From SFEL01 sp963640685 (GTDB lineage Bacteria; Bacillota; Clostridia; Christensenellales; CAG-138), in contig CAVIAA010000018.1 in the NCBI GenBank assembly GCA_963640685.1, positions 1 through 42,637 of the forward strand: a stretch of DNA of 42,637 nt, read 5' to 3'. A program made the translations under genes and the position numbers. The notes beneath the pieces are model-generated. The model saw nothing but the letters and a program-made list of their open reading frames with translations. It did not search any database and was not told the origin of the DNA. Shown here in pieces: positions 25,591 through 33,122 of this stretch (positions are counted from its first letter, which is position 1; every line of letters begins with the position of its first letter).

Positions 25591-25723
25591 GTTGGAATGG
25601 AAATCAGAGGGACTCGAAGGGCGGATAAGAAAAGGCGCTGGTGACGTCTTTTCCCGCCCCGGGGAGCGAATGGAGCGCCCGCGCGGGCAGGGCGGAGCCC
25701 AACCAAGCAGCGCAATGAGCGGA

Positions 25724-25743
25724 GAGTCCCATTACCCGCTCCA
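25724..25743 (+). repeat. Duplicate of the 3' end of tRNA-Gly
   Basis: The 20 bases GAGTCCCATTACCCGCTCCA match 25538-25557, the T-arm and acceptor end of tRNA-Gly, exactly. The remainder of the tRNA is missing from this copy. The intervening 25591-25723 is GC-rich, with no gene I can support. Such a partial tRNA copy can mark an integration scar (attL/attR-like) or a lost tRNA, but no integrase is in the window. Confidence 0.85.
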
Positions 25744-25747
25744 AACG

Positions 25748-25776
25748 AAAACACCCCCCGCACGAGGGTGTTTTTG
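25748..25776 (+). terminator. Hairpin terminator downstream of the tRNA-Gly duplicate
   Basis: AAAACACCC and GGGTGTTTTT flank a GC-rich loop and run into T-rich sequence. This second terminator follows the duplicated tRNA end, as the first follows the intact tRNA. Confidence 0.65.
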
Positions 25777-25814
25777 TTTTGTGCAAAAACAAGGCAGATA
25801 AGAAAGGCCGCCCG

Positions 25815-26093
25815 TTACAGTTGCCTGATTACAACCTTACGGCTTTTCATTTCGTCAGGATCAATAAAGTAACAGCCCTTTATGCCGCTCTTATCCGGCA
25901 GTCCATCAACCGCCGCAATAACAGCTTCAAACTGCTCCTCGGTGAACCGAACCGAAAGGCCGCAGCTCTTGGTTATCATTCGTGGGGTAGGCATGAATGG
26001 CAGCTCCAGCTTTGTCACCTCGCAGAGCGTTTTCTGCGTTGCAACCGCCCAAACCCTATTCACAAATGAAACAACGTAAAACGGTGTGTTCAT
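25815..26093 (-). CDS. DUF3343 protein (putative Se/S carrier-like)
   Basis: A 92-residue cytoplasmic protein. The pattern YVVSFVNRVWAVATQKTLCEV and PRMITKSCGLSVRF, with the conserved C44, matches DUF3343. This small family is often annotated as a putative selenium or sulfur carrier and is found with selenium-metabolism genes. The start is the ATG at 26093 with AAGGGGA upstream; the longer frame has no support. It is the last gene of the Sec-rich operon, 35 bases after the lipoprotein gene, which fits a role in selenium or thiol handling. The specific activity is unknown. Confidence 0.85.
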   Translation of the reverse strand: MNTPFYVVSFVNRVWAVATQKTLCEVTKLELPFMPTPRMITKSCGLSVRFTEEQFEAVIAAVDGLPDKSGIKGCYFIDPDEMKSRKVVIRQL

Positions 26094-26128
26094 GCCCTGT
26101 CCCCTTGGTTTTTCGCTTAAGCCCCGAT

Positions 26129-27382
26129 TTAATCGGCCAGCTTGGTCACTACCTCGCCATTCATCCACTTGTCAACTGTCTTACCGACTGTAGATTCGTG
26201 GTCAATGCCGTCTATTTCCTCAGCCTTGTACAGCCAGTCGCTGTAGCTCATGCGGATAGGGAAGGTCTCCTCAATGCCCTCTGCCTCGATATAATCAGCA
26301 AATGACTCTATTCCGCAACTTTCGAGATAAGTTAGATCAATAAACTTATCTATATTTTTTACCTCTGGGATTTGATCCTCGGGGATGTTGAAACTCTCAT
26401 AGTAATTGATGTAATTTTCAATATTGCTCTCGTTGATATCCCAGCAAAGGGTGCGTCCCTCGGCACAAGTTTTGATATATATAGTGCGAAGGCCGACGGA
26501 GGGATCGCAGTCAAAGCCGTCTGCAAACATCATACCGGCATTGTAGGGATGTTCGTACATATATTTGATCGCGAGGCAATGAGCAAGCACGAGGCGGGTC
26601 GCGAGCTCAGGATGAGCCGTAGCAAAGTCACTATTGATAAAGTAACCGCAATGAAGTCCCCAACCACTCTTTAGGTCATCTGATACATGTGCTCCCCATT
26701 CGGTACCGATTATCTTGCCGAATCCCTCAAGCTCGGAAATCGATGCATAGGGGTCACAGCACATGAAGCCGTCGATTGTGCCGGCCTTAAGAGCGAACAT
26801 AGCATCCACCTGCGACATGTCAAAACCCTGATAAAGGGATACGTCGGTAGGTATACCGATTTCCTCACAATAGCTGAGCCAATAAGGAGAATACATATCG
26901 TCCTCGGTAACGGTAAGTCTAAGGCCCACGATTTCCTCGGGCGATTCCACATCGGGTCGAATTACAAAATACTTTGAACCGCCGAGATGACTGCCGGCGG
27001 GCATGAATATAGGAGCACCCTTGTTGGAGGATTTTATCATCTTTTTGAAACCTGAATAACCAACCACCATGTCACCGGAGGCCATCGCTTCCGCGACCTT
27101 GCCGGTCTTTGTAACGTTTACGTTGAGCCCAAGCGCCTTATACAGGCCGGTGCGCTCGCCGATTATAGCCGCAACCATGTGATCACAGTCGTTGTAGCCC
27201 ATTTCGATCACAAGATCTTTATCTGCCTCAGGAATATCCTTGAGGTTTTCGAGGTATGGGGCGATCTCATCGTTAACATCATAATCCACCTTTACCTCGC
27301 TTGTTTCGGTGCTGCTGTCATGGCAGCCGCACGCGGAAATCATCATGCTACACGCGAGCAGCATTACTATGATTCGCTTCAT
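26129..27382 (-). CDS. ABC transporter substrate-binding lipoprotein, NMT1/SsuA type, Cys-rich
   Basis: A 417-residue lipoprotein. The signal peptide MKRIIVMLLACSMMISAC ends in a lipobox with an unusual C-G-C at the mature N-terminus. The body is an NMT1/SsuA-like periplasmic-binding fold (ERTGLYKALGLNVNVTKTG, VGYSGFKKMI, GTIDGFMCCDPYAS). It contains many cysteines for a secreted protein (YNDCDHM, YCEEIG, MCCDP, GLHCGY, FDCDP, KTCAEG, TLCWD, ESCG), suggesting soft-metal or thiol ligands. It follows the Sec-containing permease gene, so it is a likely binding partner. The start ATG has GAGGAG upstream. The substrate is unknown. Confidence 0.85.
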   Translation of the reverse strand: MKRIIVMLLACSMMISACGCHDSSTETSEVKVDYDVNDEIAPYLENLKDIPEADKDLVIEMGYNDCDHMVAAIIGERTGLYKALGLNVNVTKTGKVAEAMASGDMVVGYSGFKKMIKSSNKGAPIFMPAGSHLGGSKYFVIRPDVESPEEIVGLRLTVTEDDMYSPYWLSYCEEIGIPTDVSLYQGFDMSQVDAMFALKAGTIDGFMCCDPYASISELEGFGKIIGTEWGAHVSDDLKSGWGLHCGYFINSDFATAHPELATRLVLAHCLAIKYMYEHPYNAGMMFADGFDCDPSVGLRTIYIKTCAEGRTLCWDINESNIENYINYYESFNIPEDQIPEVKNIDKFIDLTYLESCGIESFADYIEAEGIEETFPIRMSYSDWLYKAEEIDGIDHESTVGKTVDKWMNGEVVTKLAD

Positions 27383-27441
27383 AAAAACTGATCTCCTCAT
27401 CATTCTTGATTCCACTTATACTTTGTATTTTTTCTGATCTC

Positions 27442-27459
27442 GTTTCCGCAGCCGGAAAC
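27442..27459 (-). other. Intercistronic hairpin between permease and lipoprotein genes
   Basis: GTTTCCG and CGGAAAC form a perfect seven-bp stem with a four-base loop. It is not followed by a U-run on the coding strand, so a processing or stability element is more likely than a terminator. Confidence 0.5.
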
Positions 27460-27472
27460 CATCCATTACGAC

Positions 27473-28300
27473 CTACCGTTTCCACTTAAGAAGTGTATTT
27501 TCTACGGCAAGCAACAGCCTATCCTGCAAAAAGCCCATTACTCCTGCAAGTATCATATATGCTATGACTTTTTCCGTAAGCATCTCCATCTGTGCTTCGT
27601 GTATGCAATACCCGAAGCCGGAGTTGGTCGCAATGAATTCCGCTCAAACAACTGACATCCACGCCGCGCCGAGGGCAATTCGTATGCCTGTTATAAGGCC
27701 GGACATGGAGCCGGGAAGCACTACGTCGGTGACCACGCCTATTGGGCCTGCACCCATGCTGCGCGCCGCGTTGTAATAGTCTGGGCTGATATCCGCAATG
27801 CTCGCCACCGTATTTAGTATTATCGAAAACACTGCATGGAAGCCGATTACAAATATCGTAGGACCGTCACCTAAGCCAAACCAGACTATCGCCAGCGGCA
27901 CCCATGAGGTTGTGGGGATTTGTCTTAGGGCATTTATAAACGGAGCAACAGTCTGCTTTACTACTGGTGAGTAGCCCATGAGCATACCGAGCGGAAAGCC
28001 TATCGCCGTAGCATAGAACACACCAGTGAGCACTCTACGAAATGTTATGCCGATATTTCTTAGGACGTGCAGGTCGGTTACTGCATACAAAAGCTCACCT
28101 AAAACATCCTCAAGGTACGGAAACACAAAGGGGCGATCCAATGCATGGGCACCAAAATACCATGCACATCCAAGGATTGCGAGGGCGATCAGAGAATACT
28201 TGTAATAGCCCTTGCCAACCATTTTTCGCATGAGACGTCTATCCTTCATGGCGTTGCTTTGCACCATGCGTTCAACGTCTCTCGTTGCCTGATCCTTCAT
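27473..28300 (-). CDS. saoP: ABC transporter permease selenoprotein (UGA = Sec219), SaoP-like
   Basis: A 275-residue SsuC/TauC-type inner-membrane permease when the in-frame UGA at 27646-27644 is read as Sec219. The frame resumes immediately with AEFIATNSGFGYCI, the normal continuation of this family (usual pattern: LGAAW..VVAAEM..), and ends at a TAG at 27475-27473. Sec thus replaces a residue that is usually Ala in the last third, near the cytoplasmic coupling loop. Membrane segments lie at about 34-50, 95-120, 128-150 and 155-190, then near 240-258. It overlaps no gene but starts only ten bases after the HgdB-like gene; the ribosome binding site is weak. The name is from memory of the Sao family. 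Confidence 0.88.
27610..27624 (-). promoter_or_regulatory. Candidate SECIS hairpin in the permease gene
   Basis: Nineteen bases after the UGA, AC-T-CCG and CGG-GT can pair around a GCTT loop. It is weaker than the hairpins in grdB and the thioredoxin-like gene but in the expected place. Confidence 0.4.
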
Positions 28301-28310
28301 ATTCCGTGCA

Positions 28311-29477
28311 TCACTCCTCTCTAAGCATCTCGAGGAAAGCCTCTATCCTTGTGCGAAGCTGCCCCTCGTCGCCCGGATAAAAGTCCGTGGTGAGGTGGAG
28401 ATGCGGCGTTCCGTGCTCTGCGCACACCTTGCCTATGTTGCGTGCCTCTATCCCGAATGGGTTGCAGGAGTGCAGCGTTATACTCACTACCCCGTCGATC
28501 TTCCATTCCTCGATTGTCTTTATCACCTGATCGAACCGTCGATCATTCGGTGCCATTACCGCGCAGGGAACCTCAAGATATTTCTCCGCAATGCACACTA
28601 TCGGGTCGCGGGTCTCGTCCTCGTCTATGAGCCTGCGGCGGGAAACTATGCCGGAGCAACCCTCATAGCATACGACTGCGCCGCCAAGCTGTTCGATCAC
28701 CTCAATGGTCTTTGAGGCAACGCCTCCCAGCCCCGCGCCGGATATCAGTATGCGCGGCGGGTGCTGATCCATCGGATAAGGACCCTTACCCGCCTTCCAG
28801 TCTGCCTCGCATTGGTTAAGTATTGCCGATAGCTTTTCGTACTTCTCGCGGCGGTTGAATATATACTGCTCGCCCTCCATTATGTTTCGCATATGGGTGC
28901 CGGTGATCGCCGGCGGGTCATATTTGCCAAGCTCGTATATACGCGCCGCCTGTATGCGCTCCTTGTTGCACCATTTTATGGCCTCGCGGAGCTTTTCATC
29001 GGTTATTTCGACCGAAAACTTCTTTTCGAGAAAGCTCCTGAAGTAGCGAAGCTCCTCTACCCAGCTCTCAAGAGATCGTTCTCTGTCCGGTACGTTGGGC
29101 AGATGTATGACGTGAACGTCCTTAAGCTCTCCCAACATCTCGAACATTTTCTTTTTCCCGTCGCAGGTGGTCTCGCCAACTACAAGGTCGGAAAAGAAGG
29201 CATACGGGCAGGTATCGGTAAGCGCGTGGCCGTAGCTAGATTTTATGAGAGGACATAGATTTGCGGGCAGCTCCTTTTCCGCCGCAGGTATAGGCTCGGC
29301 ACTTTTGCCGCAAAGCCCTACCTGATATAGCCCCGCCGCATAAATTATCTCTGCAGGTGCATACTGGCAAAAGGTCCCGCAAATATTAGCACCCTGCTTT
29401 TTGAGCTCCATTACCTTCAAAAAGCCGTTTCGTCTCGCCTCGGCAAATTCCTCAAATCGCTCGGGCAGTGTAATCAT
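28311..29477 (-). CDS. HgdB/BcrC-family double-cubane-type Fe-S protein
   Basis: A 388-residue protein of the 2-hydroxyacyl-CoA dehydratase D-subunit superfamily. Conserved cysteines are C33, C37 (CGTFCQYAPAEI), C56 (GLCG), C75 (NLCPLIKSSYG), C90 (TCPYAFFSD) and C105 (GETTCDGKKKMFE), then CYEGCSG and LHSCNPF in the second half. The single-gene form with GETTCDGKKK resembles double-cubane cluster proteins, which carry an [8Fe-9S] cluster and do ATP-driven low-potential reductions with an HgdC-type activase. No activase is in the window. The ATG at 29477 has AAGGAG at six bases. It lies between the DsrE-like gene and the permease. A paralogue is at 33640-34797. Confidence 0.9.
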   Translation of the reverse strand: MITLPERFEEFAEARRNGFLKVMELKKQGANICGTFCQYAPAEIIYAAGLYQVGLCGKSAEPIPAAEKELPANLCPLIKSSYGHALTDTCPYAFFSDLVVGETTCDGKKKMFEMLGELKDVHVIHLPNVPDRERSLESWVEELRYFRSFLEKKFSVEITDEKLREAIKWCNKERIQAARIYELGKYDPPAITGTHMRNIMEGEQYIFNRREKYEKLSAILNQCEADWKAGKGPYPMDQHPPRILISGAGLGGVASKTIEVIEQLGGAVVCYEGCSGIVSRRRLIDEDETRDPIVCIAEKYLEVPCAVMAPNDRRFDQVIKTIEEWKIDGVVSITLHSCNPFGIEARNIGKVCAEHGTPHLHLTTDFYPGDEGQLRTRIEAFLEMLREE

Positions 29478-29495
29478 GGGCATCTCCTTTTATGC

Positions 29496-29522
29496 GGCAG
29501 AGCCGCAGACTGCGGCTCCGCC
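29496..29522. other. Strong intercistronic hairpin
   Basis: A 12-bp stem (one G-U) with a three-base loop lies between the DsrE-like and HgdB-like genes. On the plus strand it is followed by ACGTTTTTT, so it would terminate antisense transcription. On the coding strand it lacks a U-run and probably acts on mRNA stability. Confidence 0.65.
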
Positions 29523-29536
29523 ACGTTTTTTCGGTA

Positions 29537-29869
29537 TTACAGGGTAATAACCTGATCCACGCCTACTCCGCCAAGAGCGGCGTATACGTTGGGAAAGCAG
29601 CCGATGCCGGCGGGGGACACGAGCTTATCGTCGATCTCGCGCTGATAGCAGCAGCGATCGCAGGCCATGAGCAGCATACCGGTCTTCTGGCTGAGGGCAG
29701 AGAGACGGTTGGCGATGTCGTTGCCTTCTACCAGCATATAGCAGTTGTCAAAGAAGAACATCATGCCCATTACGTCGGCACCGTGTATTCCCTTTTCCAT
29801 CTGGGGAATGATCATGTTCTCCAGGATCTCCCTTGCGTGCTCGGATTCGAGCAGATAAGCTACCTTCAT
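29537..29869 (-). CDS. saoD: DsrE-related protein (SaoD-like)
   Basis: A 110-residue cytoplasmic protein with a DsrE/DsrF-like fold pattern: MKVAYLLESEHAREILENMIIPQM, GADVMGMMFFFDNCYML and GMLLMACDRCCYQ. DsrE-type proteins carry persulfide or accept sulfur on cysteines, and the CDRCC motif (about 70-74) is the likely site. GGAGGAG precedes the ATG. It follows the ABC ATPase gene in the operon. Assignment to SaoD is from memory and context; a thiol or selenol relay role is inferred. Confidence 0.8.
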   Translation of the reverse strand: MKVAYLLESEHAREILENMIIPQMEKGIHGADVMGMMFFFDNCYMLVEGNDIANRLSALSQKTGMLLMACDRCCYQREIDDKLVSPAGIGCFPNVYAALGGVGVDQVITL

Positions 29870-29929
29870 TTTATAACTCCTCCGTTTTGTATTTATTTAT
29901 CTTCACGCCGTTTTCAGCGGATGAAGCGA

Positions 29930-30787
29930 TTAACAGTGCTTGAGCGGCACGCTGCCAAACAGCCTCTCCGATTCGCCGCTCTTTTGAATGAAATCCATCA
30001 GATCCTGATCCTCTTTATTGTATACATCCCCGCCCAGCGCCGCCTTCAGTATTTCGGTCAGTTGGTCGAGGTACGTATGGAATTTGGGATCGGATCTATC
30101 CCTAGGTCTCGGCAAGTCAATACGGATATCCGCAAGTATCCTGCCATGATCACGCGACATTACTATGACCCTGTCACTGAAATATATCGACTCGTCAACG
30201 TCGTGTGTGACCATGAGCGTAGTCACCCTGCGCTGCTGAAGTATTGCCTCCAGCTGAAGCTGAAGCAGCTTACGCATTTGAAAGTCCACAGCGCCGAGAG
30301 GCTCGTCCATCAGCAGTATCTGCGGGTCGCAGGCAAGTGCCCTAAGCAGCGCCACGCGCTGCTTCATACCGCCGGAAAGTTCATATATGTAGCTGTTCGC
30401 GTTATCTTCAAGCTGAGCCATTGCAAGCAGCTCATGCAGCTTTTCCAGTCGTTCCTTTTTGGGGATACCCTGCTTTTTCATTGGGTACATTATATTCTCG
30501 CCGACTCGGAGCCAGGGCAGCAGAGCATAGTTCTGAAAAACAAACGCCCTATCCGGCCCGGGCTTCGTAACCGGCGCGCCGTTGACCAGCACCCGTCCCT
30601 CGTCACAGGTTTGAAAGCCGGCAAGTATAGTAAGCGTGGTGGTCTTTCCGCAGCCGGATGGACCGACAAGGCAGACGAATTCCCCCTCATTGACATCAAA
30701 GGATATGTCATTCAAAATCAGCTTGCGCTGCTTCTTGTTCTTTGGGTCCGGAAAGGACTTTTTAATGTGCTGTACCGATATCGACAT
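29930..30787 (-). CDS. saoA: ABC transporter ATP-binding protein (SaoA-like)
   Basis: A 285-residue ATPase of the SsuB/TauB group. The Walker A is GPSGCGKTT, the signature is LSGGMKQR, Walker B is ILLMDEPLGAVD, and the switch His is in MVTHDVDE. After the core, a C-terminal extension ends in a terminal cysteine (KHC). It powers import or export with a permease, most likely the Sec-containing one at 27473-28300, since no other permease of this class is in the operon. The start lies two bases from the stop of the upstream binding-protein gene with AGGGG upstream. Confidence 0.92.
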   Translation of the reverse strand: MSISVQHIKKSFPDPKNKKQRKLILNDISFDVNEGEFVCLVGPSGCGKTTTLTILAGFQTCDEGRVLVNGAPVTKPGPDRAFVFQNYALLPWLRVGENIMYPMKKQGIPKKERLEKLHELLAMAQLEDNANSYIYELSGGMKQRVALLRALACDPQILLMDEPLGAVDFQMRKLLQLQLEAILQQRRVTTLMVTHDVDESIYFSDRVIVMSRDHGRILADIRIDLPRPRDRSDPKFHTYLDQLTEILKAALGGDVYNKEDQDLMDFIQKSGESERLFGSVPLKHC

Positions 30788-30789
30788 AG

Positions 30790-31512
30790 CTACCCCTGTA
30801 AATATAAAAATTTCACTGCCCCAACTGCGTATTCGCCGCGGCTGAGCTTTTCCGCAGCCGCGTTGCAGCAGCTTATGAACTCCTCAAATGCCGCAGTACC
30901 TATGATATCGCGCCGCACAACAAGGCAAAACGAGATGTAATCCTGATCAGAAAGAGGATAAAAGCCGTAGCCATCCATATCCTCCTCGCGGCTCACATCC
31001 ACGACCACGCCGTCCACCTGGCCGCTTTCAACGGCGTAAAGCGTTGATTCAACGTTTATTTCCGCCGTTTCGACGCCGGGCAGCCTCTGCTCCGCAAGCT
31101 CCTTTATGTGGCTGCGTTTTTGCGGCAGACCAAGCCTTGTGATGTCGTCAGGTTCACCCTTGCAGGCTATGACCTCGGCGTTCATCACCACCGGTCCGTA
31201 TATTTCAAAGTCATCGTCCGCATTCACGGTATGGAGTGACATATGGTTACAGAAAAACCCCATGTCTATCTCATCGGATATCAGCGCCCACTGCGATGAG
31301 TTGGAGCAGCAGTCCATAAACCTGTATGCTTCAACGCTGCCGCCGGAAATCGCGGCTATCTCGTCCAGCAGCACACCGGTTATATCGTCGCCCGCGCCAA
31401 CGCGCAGCACGGATGTCCTCTCCGCATCACCGCGCGGAAAAAGCATGACCACGGCCAACCCCGCAGCGAACAGCAGAAGCAAAAAAACGATATACCTTTT
31501 AGCCGCGCTCAT
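30790..31512 (-). CDS. saoB: Membrane-anchored substrate-binding-like protein with Cys-Cys motif (SaoB-like)
   Basis: A 240-residue protein with an N-terminal signal or anchor helix (about 7-25) and an extracytoplasmic domain resembling a small SBP fold. The segment YRFMDCCSNSSQWA has adjacent C68-C69, a likely metal or dithiol site, and further cysteines lie at MGFFCNH, VIACKG, FCLVV and ISCCNA. In relatives I recall a selenocysteine in this type of motif; here both codons are cysteine. It overlaps no gene and lies six bases after the Cys-Cys-COOH gene. The name is from memory of the Sao system; the substrate is unknown. Confidence 0.75.
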   Translation of the reverse strand: MSAAKRYIVFLLLLFAAGLAVVMLFPRGDAERTSVLRVGAGDDITGVLLDEIAAISGGSVEAYRFMDCCSNSSQWALISDEIDMGFFCNHMSLHTVNADDDFEIYGPVVMNAEVIACKGEPDDITRLGLPQKRSHIKELAEQRLPGVETAEINVESTLYAVESGQVDGVVVDVSREEDMDGYGFYPLSDQDYISFCLVVRRDIIGTAAFEEFISCCNAAAEKLSRGEYAVGAVKFLYLQG

Positions 31513-31518
31513 AGCTCA

Positions 31519-32022
31519 TTAACAGCAAGCCTCCATCCCGTCGCCGAAAAGATCCACCATTTCACCCTCGATTATGCGGTATATGGCATAGCCTACTTCG
31601 CCGCGCTTTTCGCCGGTTATCAGGAACTCCATCTCGCCCTCATGATCCATATTGAAAAAACGTATGCGCTGGTTCTCTATCGGTGCAGGTATTTCCTCCG
31701 TTATAACACAGCCATCCTCGCCCCAAAGCACTGCACATGAGCGCGTCAGCCCGTCATGGCGGCATATAACAACGAGATCGTCATGTCCGTCGTCTGTCAC
31801 GTCCTCGCTGCAGGCGAGCAGCACTTCGTGATCCGGGCGTTCTTCCTTAAAGAAAGCGAGCAGCGGATCATCCTCCGCAACCATTTTTGCATAACGTGCT
31901 TCGTCCGCAGCCTTAGCCTCCTCCGCCTTATCCCATTTGACAAGTAGGCGGTTTAACCCGAAGGCTACGAGCAGCGCCAGCGGTATAGCGGCTATGCGAA
32001 AATATTTGAGAACTGCCTTCAT
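31519..32022 (-). CDS. saoC: Cys-Cys-COOH protein (SaoC-like)
   Basis: A 167-residue protein anchored by one N-terminal helix (about 8-25), followed by a charged extracytoplasmic domain and ending in the dipeptide Cys166-Cys167 directly before TAA. A C-terminal CC (or UC/CU in relatives, from memory) is the defining feature of the SaoC family and is a plausible vicinal-dithiol ligand for a soft metal such as Hg or an organometal. The ATG at 32022 is preferred over a TTG two codons earlier; the gene nearly abuts the permease stop. An FNMDHEGEMEFLITG segment suggests an FG-GAP-like repeat. Confidence 0.85.
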   Translation of the reverse strand: MKAVLKYFRIAAIPLALLVAFGLNRLLVKWDKAEEAKAADEARYAKMVAEDDPLLAFFKEERPDHEVLLACSEDVTDDGHDDLVVICRHDGLTRSCAVLWGEDGCVITEEIPAPIENQRIRFFNMDHEGEMEFLITGEKRGEVGYAIYRIIEGEMVDLFGDGMEACC

Positions 32023-32024
32023 GA

Positions 32025-33122
32025 TCAATCAGCCCTGCGCGCAGCGGCCTTTTTTCGCAGCTCCCTGTAAAGCGCATATGCCGCATAGCCTATCAACACG
32101 AGCGTACAGGCAACGTGTACCCACTCAGGTACGCTGATCAACATATGGTTTGCATATGATATGCCGTTTGTCGCGGCATCAAAATCCAGCACCGGCTTAA
32201 AATTCGGCAGTATGCGGTTAGCAAAGTAGCCAACGGCGTTTGAAATTATTACCATCAGGAAGAAATACATTATCATTGCACGCTTGCCAATGGTCTTGCG
32301 TATGGTTATCAGCTCGCCGAGGTTGGTTCCTGCTCCCGCCATAAGGAAGGTTATCGCCACGCCTGGGGCAGCGCCGCTCGCGACCAGCGCCGCAATGAAT
32401 GGTATATGCCCAACGGCACAGACATACATAAACGCCGCGATCACGGTTATACCAAACATTGATATCATGCTGGGGTCGCCAAGATAGCGCTGTATCGCGG
32501 ACTGCGGCACGATCCCGAATATCAAAGCGGCGGTGAGCATACCCGTCACCGTGTACTTAGATACGGTAACGGCAAGCTCGGTATACGACCACCTGAGGCC
32601 GTTGAGTATCCTTTCGATGTGGGACGGCTTTTCGTCAAAGGAGAGCTTTATAGGCTGCTTTTCAGGCTCCGTACGCTTCAGATACAGCTCGTCCCCTGCA
32701 AACCTGTTCGCGATGAGGCCGATTATCATGGGTGCAACAAAGCCGGTTATTATGTATATTATGGTGATCTCCTTGCCGAGAAGGCCCAATGAAAGTATTA
32801 CGGCTATCGGGTTTATCATGGGGTTTGCCGTCATGAAGGCAAGTGTAGGGCCCAGATACGCTCCGGAATAGTAAAGGCCTATGCCGAGCGGTATGCTGCC
32901 GCAGCTGCATATCGGTATGAACATGCCGGTTATGGTAGCCCAAAATATGCCGGATGGGTGAGTCGTACCCACCCTGCTCTTCTGCAGTCGCTCGGTGGTC
33001 AGGTATTCATGCAATACGCCTGCAACGGTATAACTGACCATCATCCAAACGGACGCGCCCTCTATCATATTCCACGCGGAAAGCAGTATCTTTTGAATAA
33101 ATTCCCAAAACTCGCCCATCAT
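32025..33122 (-). CDS. saoE: ArsP-like efflux permease (SaoE-like)
   Basis: A 365-residue polytopic permease of the PF03773 (ArsP_1) family, which exports trivalent organoarsenicals or related compounds. Eight or so membrane segments are visible. The hallmark loop is FIPICSCGSIPLGIGLYYSGAYLGPTLAFMTANPMINP with C72 and C74; the second repeat contains VCAVGHIPFIAALVASGAAPG and MAGAGTNLGE. The ATG overlaps the stop of the thioredoxin-like gene (ATGA), with GAGGAGG upstream. Coupling to a CAUC protein suggests the small protein hands a thiol-reactive metal species to this exporter. That role is inferred. Confidence 0.9.
   Translation of the reverse strand: MMGEFWEFIQKILLSAWNMIEGASVWMMVSYTVAGVLHEYLTTERLQKSRVGTTHPSGIFWATITGMFIPICSCGSIPLGIGLYYSGAYLGPTLAFMTANPMINPIAVILSLGLLGKEITIIYIITGFVAPMIIGLIANRFAGDELYLKRTEPEKQPIKLSFDEKPSHIERILNGLRWSYTELAVTVSKYTVTGMLTAALIFGIVPQSAIQRYLGDPSMISMFGITVIAAFMYVCAVGHIPFIAALVASGAAPGVAITFLMAGAGTNLGELITIRKTIGKRAMIMYFFLMVIISNAVGYFANRILPNFKPVLDFDAATNGISYANHMLISVPEWVHVACTLVLIGYAAYALYRELRKKAAARRAD

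Noticed and set aside
25509..25792. Overlapping reading frames across tRNA-Gly and its 3' duplicate
   Set aside because: They translate tRNA and terminator sequence (GNGTRTHYLS-type peptides), a well-known spurious pattern.
27644..27646. Permease split into two genes or a pseudogene
   Set aside because: The downstream part has no start codon or ribosome binding site and completes the conserved permease domain in the same frame. With other Sec genes nearby, Sec is the simpler reading.
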